From: Lasiosphaeria ovina
Taxonomy: Eukaryota; Ascomycota; Sordariomycetes; Sordariales; Lasiosphaeriaceae
DNA length: 37,858 nucleotides
NCBI GenBank assembly: GCA_033439765.1
Contig: JAULSN010000019.1
Location: 1 to 37,858, forward strand
Reading direction: 5' to 3'
Below the pieces are notes generated by a model. That model saw nothing but the letters and a program-made list of their open reading frames with translations. It was not told the origin of the DNA and made no database searches. Within the stretch, counting starts at the first letter, position 1. Each line of letters starts with the position of its first letter. Made by a program: the position numbers and the translations under genes. Below are positions 8,093 to 16,188 of the stretch, piece after piece.

Positions 8093-8853
8093 CGACGCGG
8101 TGCCCCCGCTGTCGCCCGACCACCTGGATCTGCTCAGGAAGTTCCCGCCGCAACCCGGCCAAGACTTGGTGCCCGCGCCGGGGGTGTGGCAGGACGGCCT
8201 GCCCGAAGTCAAGCCGTGGCCGGCGGCTGCCCTGCCCAAGCTCGGGGCCCCAGCTGTAAACGACCATGCCGGCTCCTCGCGGCAGCGGGGCCCACTCAAG
8301 CTCTTGAGCCCTGAGGTCAAGGACATGGTGTTCAAGAGCATGTGCCGGTGCATCGACGGCGGCCTCCGACGCAAGGTCAGGTTCAAGAAGGAGGCCTACA
8401 CCACAACCATTGACTTGGTCGCGAGAGAAGCCGACGTCGAGGTCACCCGCAGGGAGATCGTGCAGTTCATGCAGTACCAGCGCAGGAAGTACCGGACGTG
8501 GTTGGAGCTGGGCAGGGATCACGGGGGGCGCTGGGACGAGAACCTCAAGCAGTGGATTCTCGAGCCGGCCGAGTGGGATAAGCTGATCGCTGTAAGTTGC
8601 ACTTCATTTTTTCTCTTCCCTTCCTGTGGCGTTCACGTTGGCTGACCCCTGCCTTTCCATGCTGCAGCAAAGGCGCGAAATGAGCAAGTTCCGGGGCGAA
8701 ACGCTCATGTGGCTCGAAGAGTCGAAGAGGCTGTGGGGCGACTCGGCCCTGAAGCGCCAGCACCATCGCAAGAGAAAGCGTAGCGCCAGCACGTGTCGTT
8801 CCAGCAGCCCTTTGAACATGGCGGAGGCCGACGACGATGTGGTGATGTCTTGA
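7722..8853 (+). CDS. Myb/SANT-like domain protein, paralogue 3, Asp-rich (two exons: 7722-8591, 8668-8853)
   Basis: The product is 351 residues. The N-terminus has a tandem 39-residue repeat (117-bp period; starts at 7773 and 7890, third partial at 8007) carrying AVFTPPPPPG, IDVIVI and Asp runs, then an uninterrupted run of 16 Asp at 108-123. The Myb/SANT-like domain follows at about 193-312: FKKEAY at 221-226, RRKY, WLELG at 260-264, WDEN from 271, EWDKLIA to 290, and after the intron FRGETL at 298-303. Motif spacing equals that of the paralogues. The C-terminus is basic, then acidic. The phase-0 intron runs from GTAAGT at 8592 to CAG ending at 8667. The start is the first in-frame ATG after the TATA box. 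The acidic N-terminus could serve as an activation or histone-binding region, which is inference. Confidence 0.75.
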
Positions 8854-9212
8854 GCAACCCAACCTCGTTTCCCACCCTTCGATCTTCAGCAGCAGCAACA
8901 CCACCACCACCACTACCAGCATAGAAGCACCAGCAACTCCAGGCAAGGTCGGCTTGCTTACAGCCTGCGCATTGTTCAAGGAGTTCCTTTCGGAGAGGGC
9001 GTTAATGCAGTTCACCACGCTCCTTCTTGCTTGGTCCCCGGGGGGGGGGGGGGGGGGCACGATGCCTTTATGCATTTGGACGATGCCTTTACTGATGAGT
9101 AGCTTGAATTGGTTGTTGCTGCGGATGCACGGCGACATCATGGGGCGGGGGTGATTCACCCATTCCACTACGACTTCTACTTGTGCTCTCATGTGGCGAT
9201 TCAAAGCACCGC
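8854..9212. repeat. Shuffled repeat region, part 1
   Basis: CAACCTCGTTTCCCACCCTTCGATCTTCAGCA (split here as CAACCTCGTTTCCCACCC plus TTCGATCTTCAGCA) at 8859-8890 recurs at 9413-9442 and 16867-16898. A CAC/CAG-rich stretch at 8902-8935 has an exact reverse-complement copy at 16051-16084. A G-run of 18 lies at 9040-9057. A GATGAGTAGCTTGAATTGG segment near 9094 is the reverse of copies at about 9460 and 9988. No gene is seen apart from the 3' end of gene 3. Confidence 0.6.
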
Positions 9213-9392
9213 TCGGCCGCCCCGAGGGTCCACTGCTGCAGGTGGTCGTCCCAGACGGCCCCGGCGACCTTGCCCAGCTCCAGCCAGCACCGGTACTTCC
9301 TCCGCAGGGCCGCCAGGTGCGACCGGACCTCCCGCCACCGGATCGCGAGCCGCGCCTGCTCTCTGACTGCGGCCGCCGTTGTCTTGTAGGCG
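9213..9392 (-). pseudogene. Inverted fragment of a Myb/SANT-like domain gene
   Basis: On the minus strand this encodes about 60 residues matching paralogue 2, from the AYTITAAEVREQAR region (here AYKTTAAAVREQAR) through RKYRCWLELG and WDDHLQQWTLGAAE. It lacks the N-terminus, the intron and exon 2. Both ends break abruptly into unrelated sequence, the GGCCGAG end inside the codon that precedes the conserved Trp. It is closest to paralogue 2 but not identical (ALA versus HLA, EV versus KV), so it is an older or diverged copy. It is not expected to make a functional protein. Confidence 0.75.
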
Positions 9393-9411
9393 GTGGTGGT
9401 GCACCACCACC
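9392..9411. repeat. Perfect 20-bp palindrome GGTGGTGGTGCACCACCACC
   Basis: The 20 bases equal their own reverse complement. A 14-bp core of the same palindrome recurs at about 9834-9847, and a diverged form at about 9871-9886. It adjoins the inverted domain fragment. Confidence 0.8.
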
Positions 9412-9412
9412 C

Positions 9413-10150
9413 CAACCTCGTTTCCTACCCTTCGATCTTCAGCATAGAAGCACCAGCAACAACAAATTCAAGCTACTCATCAGCATGTATTTGGACGATG
9501 CCTTCAATGCGAGTAAGAAGGAGCGTAGTAGAAGGGGTGAGTCAACCCTTCTACTACGACTTCTACTTGTCCTCTCATGTGGCGATTCAAGGCACCGCTC
9601 GGCCTGTGCATTACAATGTCATCCACGACGAGGTTGGATACAAGCCAGATGACCCCCCCCTCACCGAGGAACAGCATCAACAAATTGTCGAGAGGAACCA
9701 CTGAGAGAGAGAGAGAGAGGAGGAAATCACTACCAAGGAAGCTGGTTAGACACCGACACCGACACACGTTGCAAGCCTGCCTCGTTGCTCATTTGCCGAT
9801 ATTCTTGGTGAGGAAAAGGAGAGGCATGGGCGCGGTGGTGCACCACCACCCCAACATAGCCACCCCCAGGGTGGTGATGCACCATCACCCCAACATATCC
9901 ACCCAGCGCGCGGCCCGCGACGAAGCCCAGCATTTCCACCCCCCAGGATGCGCTGGCCGCTCGAAGTGCATCTCCCGCAGCAACAACAAATTCAAGCTAC
10001 TCATCAGCATGCACGAAAGCATCGTCCAAACTGGAGTGGGCAGGATATCCCGAGGGGCGATGGTGGAGGTCTACGGCATTCCGGTTGCCCTGGAGGCCTG
10101 GCCGGGATCCGGATTTCCGTGGGGATATTCAGAGGTCTTGTTGGCTATAT
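9413..10150. repeat. Shuffled repeat region, part 2
   Basis: The segment TACGACTTCTACTTG to GGCACCGCTCGGCC is present at 9163-9217 and 9549-9603. ACAAATTCAAGCTACTCATC is present at about 9464 and 9987, and inverted near 9094. ATGCACCATCACCCCAACAT-like units repeat at 9838-9900, and a GA dinucleotide tract lies at 9703-9719. The open frames here are formed from these repeats and I do not accept them as genes. Confidence 0.6.
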
Positions 10151-10229
10151 GAAGACGCTTTTCACCTGTATTTTAGACGGCTCTAACCAGACAATTCAAT
10201 GCTCAGTCCATCCAGATGACGTGCAACAA

Positions 10230-10400
10230 AGGATATATAAAAGCCAGTCGCCCATTCGTGCACCTGTCTAGCAGAGGAGTCGATCGTTCGTGTCTGTGTC
10301 TGTGTCTGCTGCACGAGGCAAAGGAGTCGCTCGGAGTTGCTCGTTCGTTTGTGTTGCCTGCCTCTTGCAGGAGGTAAAGGGAGTCTCGACGCAACTTCTC
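10230..10400. repeat. CATTCGTGT dispersed repeat, third locus
   Basis: GGATATATAAAAGCCAGTCG at 10231-10250 followed by CCCATTCGTGCACCTGTC, TCGTTCGTGTCTGTG and CTCGTTCGTTTGTG units matches the arrays 3' of genes 1 and 2. The A-rich GATATAAAAATGCCAGCCGC at 2067-2086 is a counterpart. No adjoining gene is recognised. Confidence 0.55.
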
Positions 10401-10419
10401 GACGCATTTGCCAGCCATG

Positions 10420-10443
10420 CAAGCAGCAGCAGCAGCAGCAGCA
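10420..10443. repeat. CAG trinucleotide tract
   Basis: Eight consecutive AGC/CAG units lie in an otherwise complex sequence. Any product would carry a short Gln or Ser run. Confidence 0.8.
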
Positions 10444-10665
10444 GCAGTCCATTGTTAACTTATTCGCTTGTCGTCCAAGACGGGCCACTCACAACTCCAG
10501 CATCTTGTCGGAATGCAGAGACTCTGCGCAGTCGGTGCAAGTGCAAGCTGCCGCGAAACTGCCGTGGCCGAATGTGTCGCCCGGAATTGGGCGGCCCGGC
10601 GCAAAGAGACGCCCGCGCCTTGGAGACTCCAACGAAACCATTTCGAGTGCGTTCGACACGCGGCC

Positions 10666-10724
10666 GCAGTCGCAGTCGCAGTCGCAGTCGCAGTCGCAGT
10701 CGCAGTCGCAATCGCAGTCGCAGT
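10666..10724. repeat. Hexanucleotide array (CGCAGT)n
   Basis: About ten near-perfect GTCGCA units. Because the unit is six bases, all frames stay open and give alternating dipeptides (Gln-Ser, Val-Ala, Ser-Arg), so the long open frames crossing it on both strands are not evidence of genes. Confidence 0.85.
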
Positions 10725-10984
10725 AACAAGGCCCTGCCCAGTCAATCCTGCGATGCGTTGCGTTGCGTTGCGCTGCGTTGAATGACCGAGAAAGGAATCT
10801 GAACAAGGTGTGCGTGTTGGCTTACAATTACACTGTTCCGCCTCTTCCAAGGTGTTCCGCTTTTGGCATTGTCGCATCTGGACCGCCAGCCTTGAACAAG
10901 GCCTGCAGAACCCTAACCCCGAGTCGCCAGCTGCGTTGCAGCATTTCTGGAAAGCCCCAAGAGTCTCCCCACCGCAGCGATGAG

Positions 10985-11260
10985 TCAAACAGCTCCAGCA
11001 TCCCTCTCCTTCACGCATGCGCGGGCCGTGCCTCTTCCTCCGCCCTCTTTCTCCGCGCTGCATGTCGCACTCCGACAACAGGTCCCGATGAACACACCAG
11101 ACAACACCGTCTCTTTCTCTGCGCCGTCTCTGCGCTGCGTCTCTGCGCCGCATGTCTCTTCCCCGGTGCATGTCCCTCCTCGTCTCTTTCTCTACGGCGC
11201 ATATTCCTTCCGTTCTCTCTGCGCTGCATGTGGCACTCTGACAAAAGCACCGTGACTCCT
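10985..11260. repeat. Degenerate repeats of CTCTTTCTCTGCGCTGCATG
   Basis: Variants occur near 11045, 11108, 11125, 11185 and 11212. The first and last are followed by GCACTCYGACAA. The block is pyrimidine-rich and could be a long leader for a small downstream frame, but no gene is established. Confidence 0.5.
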
Positions 11261-11292
11261 GATCTTGACGCGCAGTGGCAGCCTCAACCGCA

Positions 11293-11586
11293 ATGCAGCA
11301 GCAGCTGCGTGTTCCGCCAGTCTTGCACGCCGCGACAAGAAGGGCAGCGACCGCGACAGCCACAGCCACAGCCACAGCGACCGCGACCGCGACCGCGACC
11401 GCGACCGCGACCGCGACCGCGACAGCGACCCAGACGACCCAATCTCTGACCATACCCGACCTGCCTGAGCTCTCCCCGGAGATTGTGGCCAAGGTTATCC
11501 ACGATCTAGAGATAAGGACACGTGTATCGAGACCCATTCAGGCGCTGCTCCTGAAAGCATATCTTTTACCAAGTTTCTACAACTGA
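11293..11586 (+). CDS. Possible small protein with Thr-Ala repeat
   Basis: An ATG at 11293 opens a 97-residue frame: MQQQLRVPPVLHAA, then about 15 Thr-Ala dipeptides encoded by the hexanucleotide array at 11347-11430, then a non-repetitive tail including LPELSPEIVAKVIHDLEI and SRPIQALLLKAYLLPSFYN. The tail looks protein-like and amphipathic, which is the only reason to list the frame. No family is recognised. It may equally be a chance frame opened by the array. Confidence 0.25.
   Translation: MQQQLRVPPVLHAATRRAATATATATATATATATATATATATATATQTTQSLTIPDLPELSPEIVAKVIHDLEIRTRVSRPIQALLLKAYLLPSFYN
11347..11430. repeat. Hexanucleotide array (CAGCCA)n then (GCGACC)n
   Basis: Three or four CAGCCA units pass into about ten GCGACC units, with one final GCGACA. 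The two related hexamers in a row suggest expansion after a point change in the unit. Confidence 0.85.
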
Positions 11587-11698
11587 AAGTCTATCTACCT
11601 AGCCGACCCGCACGTAGCTCGTCACCTCTCATCCATCCTCACAACGGCCTCGTTGGCTATCGCAAACCACACCCCGACCTGCCGACATCGTTATCGCA

Positions 11699-12116
11699 AT
11701 GGTGCGCGGCCGCCGCAACCAGCACCACTGGTAAGTTGCCAAGCCGCGATTCCTCCCTTCTCTTGGGCACCGCCATCTTCAGAAACACGCAGGACAGGCT
11801 CGCTGACACTTGCCTAACAAAACCTAGCGACGACTGCCGCGGTCTGGCATCGGTGCGTTGCGCCGAACTGGGGCACCTGGTTAAGTGCAAGAAACACGGA
11901 GCATACCACTCCAAGAAGACTGAATGCCCCAAGTGCGTCGGTGAGTGGAAGCGCGCAGAGCGCGCAGAGCGCGACGAGAAGAAGAAGAAGGCCAACAACG
12001 GACACAAGGCCAACAACGGAAACAAAAATGGCAAGCCCGGCGGCGCCAGCCGCCAGAAAAAGCAGGAGAACGAGAACGGCGGCCGCAAAAATGGCGGCAA
12101 TAACCGCCGCAACTAA
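11699..12116 (+). CDS. Small Cys/His-rich, probably zinc-binding protein (two exons: 11699-11730, 11828-12116)
   Basis: Splicing a 97-nt intron (GTAAGT at 11731, CCTAG ending at 11827) joins MVRGRRNQHH to CDDCRGLASVRC and gives a 106-residue protein. Metal-ligand candidates are C11-x2-C14, C22, H27, C31, H34, H38 and C44-x2-C47, an arrangement like a zinc ribbon or treble clef. The second half is highly charged and low in complexity: RAERAERDEKKKK, then Asn, Gly and Lys-rich stretches. It is likely nuclear or RNA-binding by composition, which is inference. The start is the only ATG that places the first cysteines in frame after splicing. No named family is recognised. Confidence 0.62.
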
Positions 12117-13180
12117 GCCTGACAAGACAACGAGGTAAGAACCTATACTATGGCCATGCAGCGACCACCTTCACCGAGGCACGGTTCCTTATATCACGCG
12201 GGCCCCATGGGCAAATTCCACTCTCCGCACGTTGCGCCCCCCGACCTTTAGTTCTTCCCCCTTCTTTGCCGTCGAGCTCAAGGCTAACTTGTACGCCTCC
12301 GCCGGTGGATAATAGCCATCCTCGATCAGGGACAAGGAGGAGGGAGGCTTGACGAACATGCGGCTCGCTCTGGACTACATGGGTCCAAGCGGAGCGGCAC
12401 AAGGCAGAGCAGCAGAAGGCCGTGTCCGGAGGTGCCAAGTCTCGGCGGCCGGGCCTGGAAGACGGTTATAGTCTAGAGGGGAAGAGAAGACCAGAGCGGA
12501 AGAGATATTGAGGGGGATTTCGTCAAGAGCTTCGACACGCACCCCCCACACCCACTATCATAGACTACCCTACCTATGGGTGTCGTTGCAAGGCTACTAG
12601 GCAACTCAGGGGTCTCTTGTTTGTATCTATTTTTCAGATGTAGCATTCCATTCTATAGCAACCAGCTGCCGGATTTCCTTTCGACTCACTTTCTTCAAAC
12701 AGCCGTGATGTTACTATTACCCTCCCAAAGCAATTCACCCTGAAATGGCAGAAGACGATAGACTAATCGAAGACTTCTACACCTGTGTTCCCCAGCTGCC
12801 GCGGGCTGACATATGTGTTCCTCGCACGGCTGCGTCGTGTCCGTCAGTGTGGGCAAATGGTGTCTCTAAAGTTGGTGGAGTTACTTTGTCGCAACGCCAC
12901 GTCGCCAGTTTCTCCAAGAGGCTGGAGCGTGTGTTGGCTACAAATCGGACAAGGCACGTGCAATCGCAGCATTTCTCACCGCCGAGTTGCCTTCTCCGGC
13001 CTTCCGCCCTCTTTCCCCCCGCCTCCTCACCTCCAGTGTAGGCTAATTCCCGACCTTATTTCTATCTTCAAACTTTAAATATTGAGGGTTCTCTTCGAGA
13101 ATATAAAGGAGTAAGGAACAAGAACCAGCCTCCCATTAATTGAACCATCGAGGCCCAAGGAAACCTTTAACCTTAACAAC
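12117..13180. other. Region without a confident gene
   Basis: Only short frames occur. The most plausible starts with ATGGCAGAAGACG at 12745 and runs 98 residues to 13041, beginning MAEDDRLIEDFYTC; it has a good start context but no recognisable domain and a low-complexity end. No repeats of note and no RNA gene are seen. Confidence 0.5.
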
Positions 13181-13189
13181 AGCCCCCAA

Positions 13190-13990
13190 AAGCTTGGTCC
13201 ACCTGGCTTGCCTTCACCACCTGGCTTGCCTTCTCCACCTCTGAGTGCCCTTCCCCGAAAGCGAAAGCGAGGGGCGCGGTTTGAAGACCTTTTTTTTTTT
13301 TTGGACGAAGCCCGCGATCCCAATTTCTCTCCGGTTCCCGCGCAATTGCAACGCCGCCTGGCCAGGACAAGACTTTCCTAACACATCCTGCGATCGCACT
13401 TCCTCTGCAGTTCCAGCGCAGGTCCAACGCGGCTCGGCAAAAACAAGACATTTCGGACAAGGCCTGCGATCGCACTTCCTCTGCAATTCCAGCGCAGGTC
13501 CAACGCGGCTCGGCCAAGACAAGACAGTTCGGACAACCGCAATTCCTCCACCTCCGAGTTGCCTTCTCCACCCGAGCTGCCTTTGCAAAGGCCCAAGGTT
13601 TGGGCAGGGAGCGCGGTTTGTGCCGCCTACAAATGGGACAAAGCCTGTGATTGCGTCCCCAGCTCCACTTCGGTCACTACTTCCAGCGCAGTTTGAAGTC
13701 TTTTTCTGCCAAAGCCCGCGATTGCGATTCCTCCACCTCCGAGTTGCTTTCTCCACCCGAACTGCCTTTGCAAAGACCCAAAGGTTTTCTGCCTACAAAT
13801 CGGACGAAGCCCGTGATTGTGTCCCCAGCTCCACTTCGGTCACCACTCTTCTGACAAAGCTCCCGATTCCATCCCCAGCTCTACTTCGGCCACCACTTTT
13901 CTGCAAAGCTCGCGATTCTGTCCCCAGCTCTACTTCGGTCACCACTTTCCTGACGAAACCCGCGATTGCGATTCCTCCACGGTTCGCGGT
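13190..13990. repeat. Nested satellite block
   Basis: Three unit types follow one another. First are about 70-75-bp units with TGCGATCGCACTTCCTCTGC and GTCCAACGCGGCTCGGC (13388-13530). Next are longer units with TCCTCCACCTCCGAGTTGC, GCCTTTGCAAAG and GCCTACAAATSGGAC (13545-13850). Last are about 52-bp units with GACAAAGCTCCCGATT and CCCAGCTCTACTTCGG (13850-13960). Frames on both strands stay open across the block (up to about 300 residues), but they translate to repeats and lack a plausible start. Confidence 0.7.
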
Positions 13991-14299
13991 TTGGAGAAGC
14001 AGCGCCGCCCACGCTCTCACACCGTATCGCCGTGGACAAGTTCGAGGCAACTTGAACTTGTCGAAATCTTCCGAATCTGAATTTTCATTGCAGATCCGAT
14101 CCCGCTGCGCATCAGTGCAGCAGCAATCGTGGTGAGGGCAAGGTCAGGAAGCCAGCCGCGAAATCTCCTTCCTCGTGCTGCTCTGGATTCCTTCTCTGCT
14201 TGCCTCTATTTCTTACCACCGCGCTGTCTCGCCACTCTTTCGCAGGAGTACCATTGCGCGTCTCACCACCACCATCACTGTCTCGCGCTCGCCGTCGCC

Positions 14300-14638
14300 A
14301 TGGCTGCCAGGATCCGATTGGCCGTTGCTGCTGCCGCTGCTACTGCTGCTGCTGCTACTCATGGAGATGTGCCCGGCATAGATGCACCACTACCTCACCG
14401 GCTCACAGAAAAGAACGTGGCTCGCCTTGACGTCCTCAACGACCATGTCTGGCGGAGGAAGTATCACCACGGTAACGACAACAAGAGCAGCGGTTACATC
14501 TTCGACGACGACAGCGACAGCGTCATCCATAGCGACTGGGACTGGGACAGGCACACAATGGACCCGGATAGGGTCTCCACCACAAGCATTGACTTCGCAC
14601 CAACGGCCTACGAGAACCCCCAGCCAAGACGACCGTGA
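14300..14638 (+). CDS. Hypothetical small protein with possible signal peptide
   Basis: An ATG in strong context (GCCATGG) at 14300 opens 113 residues. The first 20 (MAARIRLAVAAAAATAAAAT) have the shape of a secretory signal or a membrane helix. A charged region follows with Asp/His-rich parts such as YIFDDDSDSVIHSDWDWDRH. The frame stops just where the next feature begins, and its final codons overlap, in another frame, the PSQD...LSDPRP motif found twice more downstream, so the true gene may be spliced. No family is recognised. Confidence 0.3.
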   Translation: MAARIRLAVAAAAATAAAATHGDVPGIDAPLPHRLTEKNVARLDVLNDHVWRRKYHHGNDNKSSGYIFDDDSDSVIHSDWDWDRHTMDPDRVSTTSIDFAPTAYENPQPRRP

Positions 14639-14640
14639 TC

Positions 14641-15352
14641 TCAATTACGGTCTATCCGATCCTCGGCCTACTTTTTTGGAAGGTACGTAAAACTCCCAGC
14701 CAAGGTTTCAATAACGGCTTATCCGATCCTCGTCCTAACATCTTAAAAGGCCTTAGAGCAGCGGCTCTATCATCAAACCTGCGCCATCACGGCCTCCACA
14801 ATAGCGAGTTCTCCCTTGCTTTCTGCCACTTGGCTGTCCAAATCAAGCCAATGCACGGCAATCTCCACCAGGGGACGTACCAGGCGGCGTACTACGGCGC
14901 CATCTTGGTCAACGCACGGGAGCGGGCTCTTGCTGAGGCCAGGGCCAGAGGTAGTGCTCCTGCCGCTGCTCTAGACAAGGCCGACGCGGAGACGGCTGTT
15001 CTTACCTGTGTGACTAACGGCCAGATCGCCGAAGTGTACCGCCACCACCGCTCCCCTGATGGGCGGTACCACCAGACGCTGGTAGCGCGCGAGAGCCTGG
15101 TTTCGCACCCCAACCGAGGCCGGGAGCTGATCCGGAACGCGCAGGACTTTGCACGGAGCAAGTCGTACGAGCTGGCGCGTCTGATGGGCGGGGAGGTGTC
15201 TATTACTTACATAGAGAACGCAGTCGCTCGTTCGTGTCTATTGCAGGACGTAGTCCAAGGAGTCGCTCATTCGCGTCTATTGCTTGCATATTCTGAGTGT
15301 CTTTGTTTGTTGCAGGAGGTGGTCCAGGCAGCCGCTCATTCGTGTCTGTGCC
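14641..15352 (+). pseudogene. Gene fragment with conserved fungal domain of unknown function
   Basis: One frame is open throughout but has no upstream ATG; the first ATG is 14851. It reads PSQGFNNGLSDPRPN, a helix region, then the most protein-like part (about 14870-15195): YQAAYYGAILVNARERALAE, a variable loop, AVLTCVTNGQIAEVYRHH, YHQTLVARESL, RGRELIRNAQDFARSKSYEL, ARLMGG. The pattern recalls C-terminal domains of uncharacterised fungal proteins (DUF7924 or similar restriction-like folds); this is a weak resemblance from memory. The domain ends where CATTCGTGT repeats begin at 15222, suggesting truncation by repeat insertion. It may be an internal or 3' exon of a spliced gene. Confidence 0.45.
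15222..15352. repeat. CATTCGTGT dispersed repeat, fourth locus
   Basis: GCAGTCGCTCGTTCGTGTCT, then AGTCGCTCATTCGCGTCTAT and GCCGCTCATTCGTGTCTGTG, with TTGCAGGA links. TTGCTTGCATATTCTGAG at 15281-15298 also occurs at 20769-20786. Confidence 0.65.
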
Positions 15353-15402
15353 GTTGAAACACCACGATTGGCCGCATGGTTGATCACGCAATCGACCTAT
15401 TA

Positions 15403-15702
15403 CGCAAACTCCCAGCCAAGATCTCGACAACGGCTCATCCGAACCTCGCCCTGATATTTCGAAAGGCCTTAGAGTAGAGGCTCTCCCAAGTCACCTACAC
15501 CATCACGGCCTCCACAGCAGCAACCCATCACGGCCTCCACAGCAACAACAGCAACCGCTCCAACAGCAGCTCCCTTGCTTTCTCCCACTTCGCTGCCCAA
15601 GTCAAGCGAACAGACGGTGATGTCCGCCAGGCGACATCCCAGGCTACGCACGACGGCGCCGTCTTGGCCAACGCACGAGAGCGGGCTCTCGCCGAGGCTT
15701 AG
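15403..15702 (+). pseudogene. Truncated tandem duplicate of the 14680-14945 segment
   Basis: Sequence from ACTCCCAGCCAAG through GAGCGGGCTCTCGCCGAGGC parallels 14690-14940. One frame gives PSQDLDNGSSEPRPDISKGL, then after an inserted CAA/CAG-rich stretch SLAFSHFAAQVKR and ATHDGAVLANARERALAEA, ending at a TAG (15700-15702) where the first copy continues with RARG. It lacks the conserved second half. Confidence 0.6.
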
Positions 15703-15709
15703 GGAGGGC

Positions 15710-16188
15710 CAAGCTGCCACGGCAGTGCTGGTTCTTCCAGTGGTGTTGTCGTGACGGTGGAAAGGGCGGGCCTAGTTGCCACTCGCCGCCAAAGAACGTC
15801 CCCAGCCCAGGGGGCCGCCCCCTCTGGCTCGAAGCGCAACCACGGGCTCGCTCGAAGCGGCAACGAACGGTGGCATGGCAAGCGTGCCGGAGGCGGCCGG
15901 CCAGCCATCGAGCGGAACGGACATGGACGGCCCAGAAACCTCGACAGCGCCGGACGAGGCCGCTCGGTCTCTCGGGTCGGGCAACGGCTTTCCTGCAATG
16001 CAGTCATGGTGGTAGTAGTGTTGTTGGTACTGGGGCTGGTGTTGGTGCTGGTGCTGGTGCTTCTATGCTGGTAGTGGTGGTGGTGATATTGCTACTACTT
16101 CTGCTGCTGCTAGTAGTAGTGGTGGTGATGTTGCTACTGGTAGTGGTGGTGGTGATGTTGCTTCTGCTGCTAGTCGACTGCCAGCAGC
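15710..16188. other. Region without a confident gene; GGT/GCT-rich low-complexity DNA
   Basis: After 16005 the strand is almost entirely GTGGTGGTG, GCTGGTGCTGGT and TGTTGCT-like triplets. Part of it (16051-16084) is the exact reverse complement of 8902-8935. Open frames here translate to Val, Leu and Gly runs and are rejected. Confidence 0.6.

Noticed and set aside
7587..8522. 311-residue minus-strand frame with long Val runs
   Set aside because: Antisense of the Asp codons of paralogue 3; the Val runs are GTC complements of GAC.
9040..9057. Eighteen consecutive G as a regulatory G-quadruplex
   Set aside because: A single homopolymer flanked by CCCC is more likely a slippage product or sequencing uncertainty; no further G-tracts are arranged around it.
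10455..11537. 360-residue minus-strand open frame
   Set aside because: It is held open by two hexanucleotide arrays at its ends (Val-Ala and Thr-Ala runs) and lacks a conserved-looking core.
13245..14135. 296-residue + strand open frame
   Set aside because: Made of nested satellite units with no plausible start or domain; the opposite strand is equally open.
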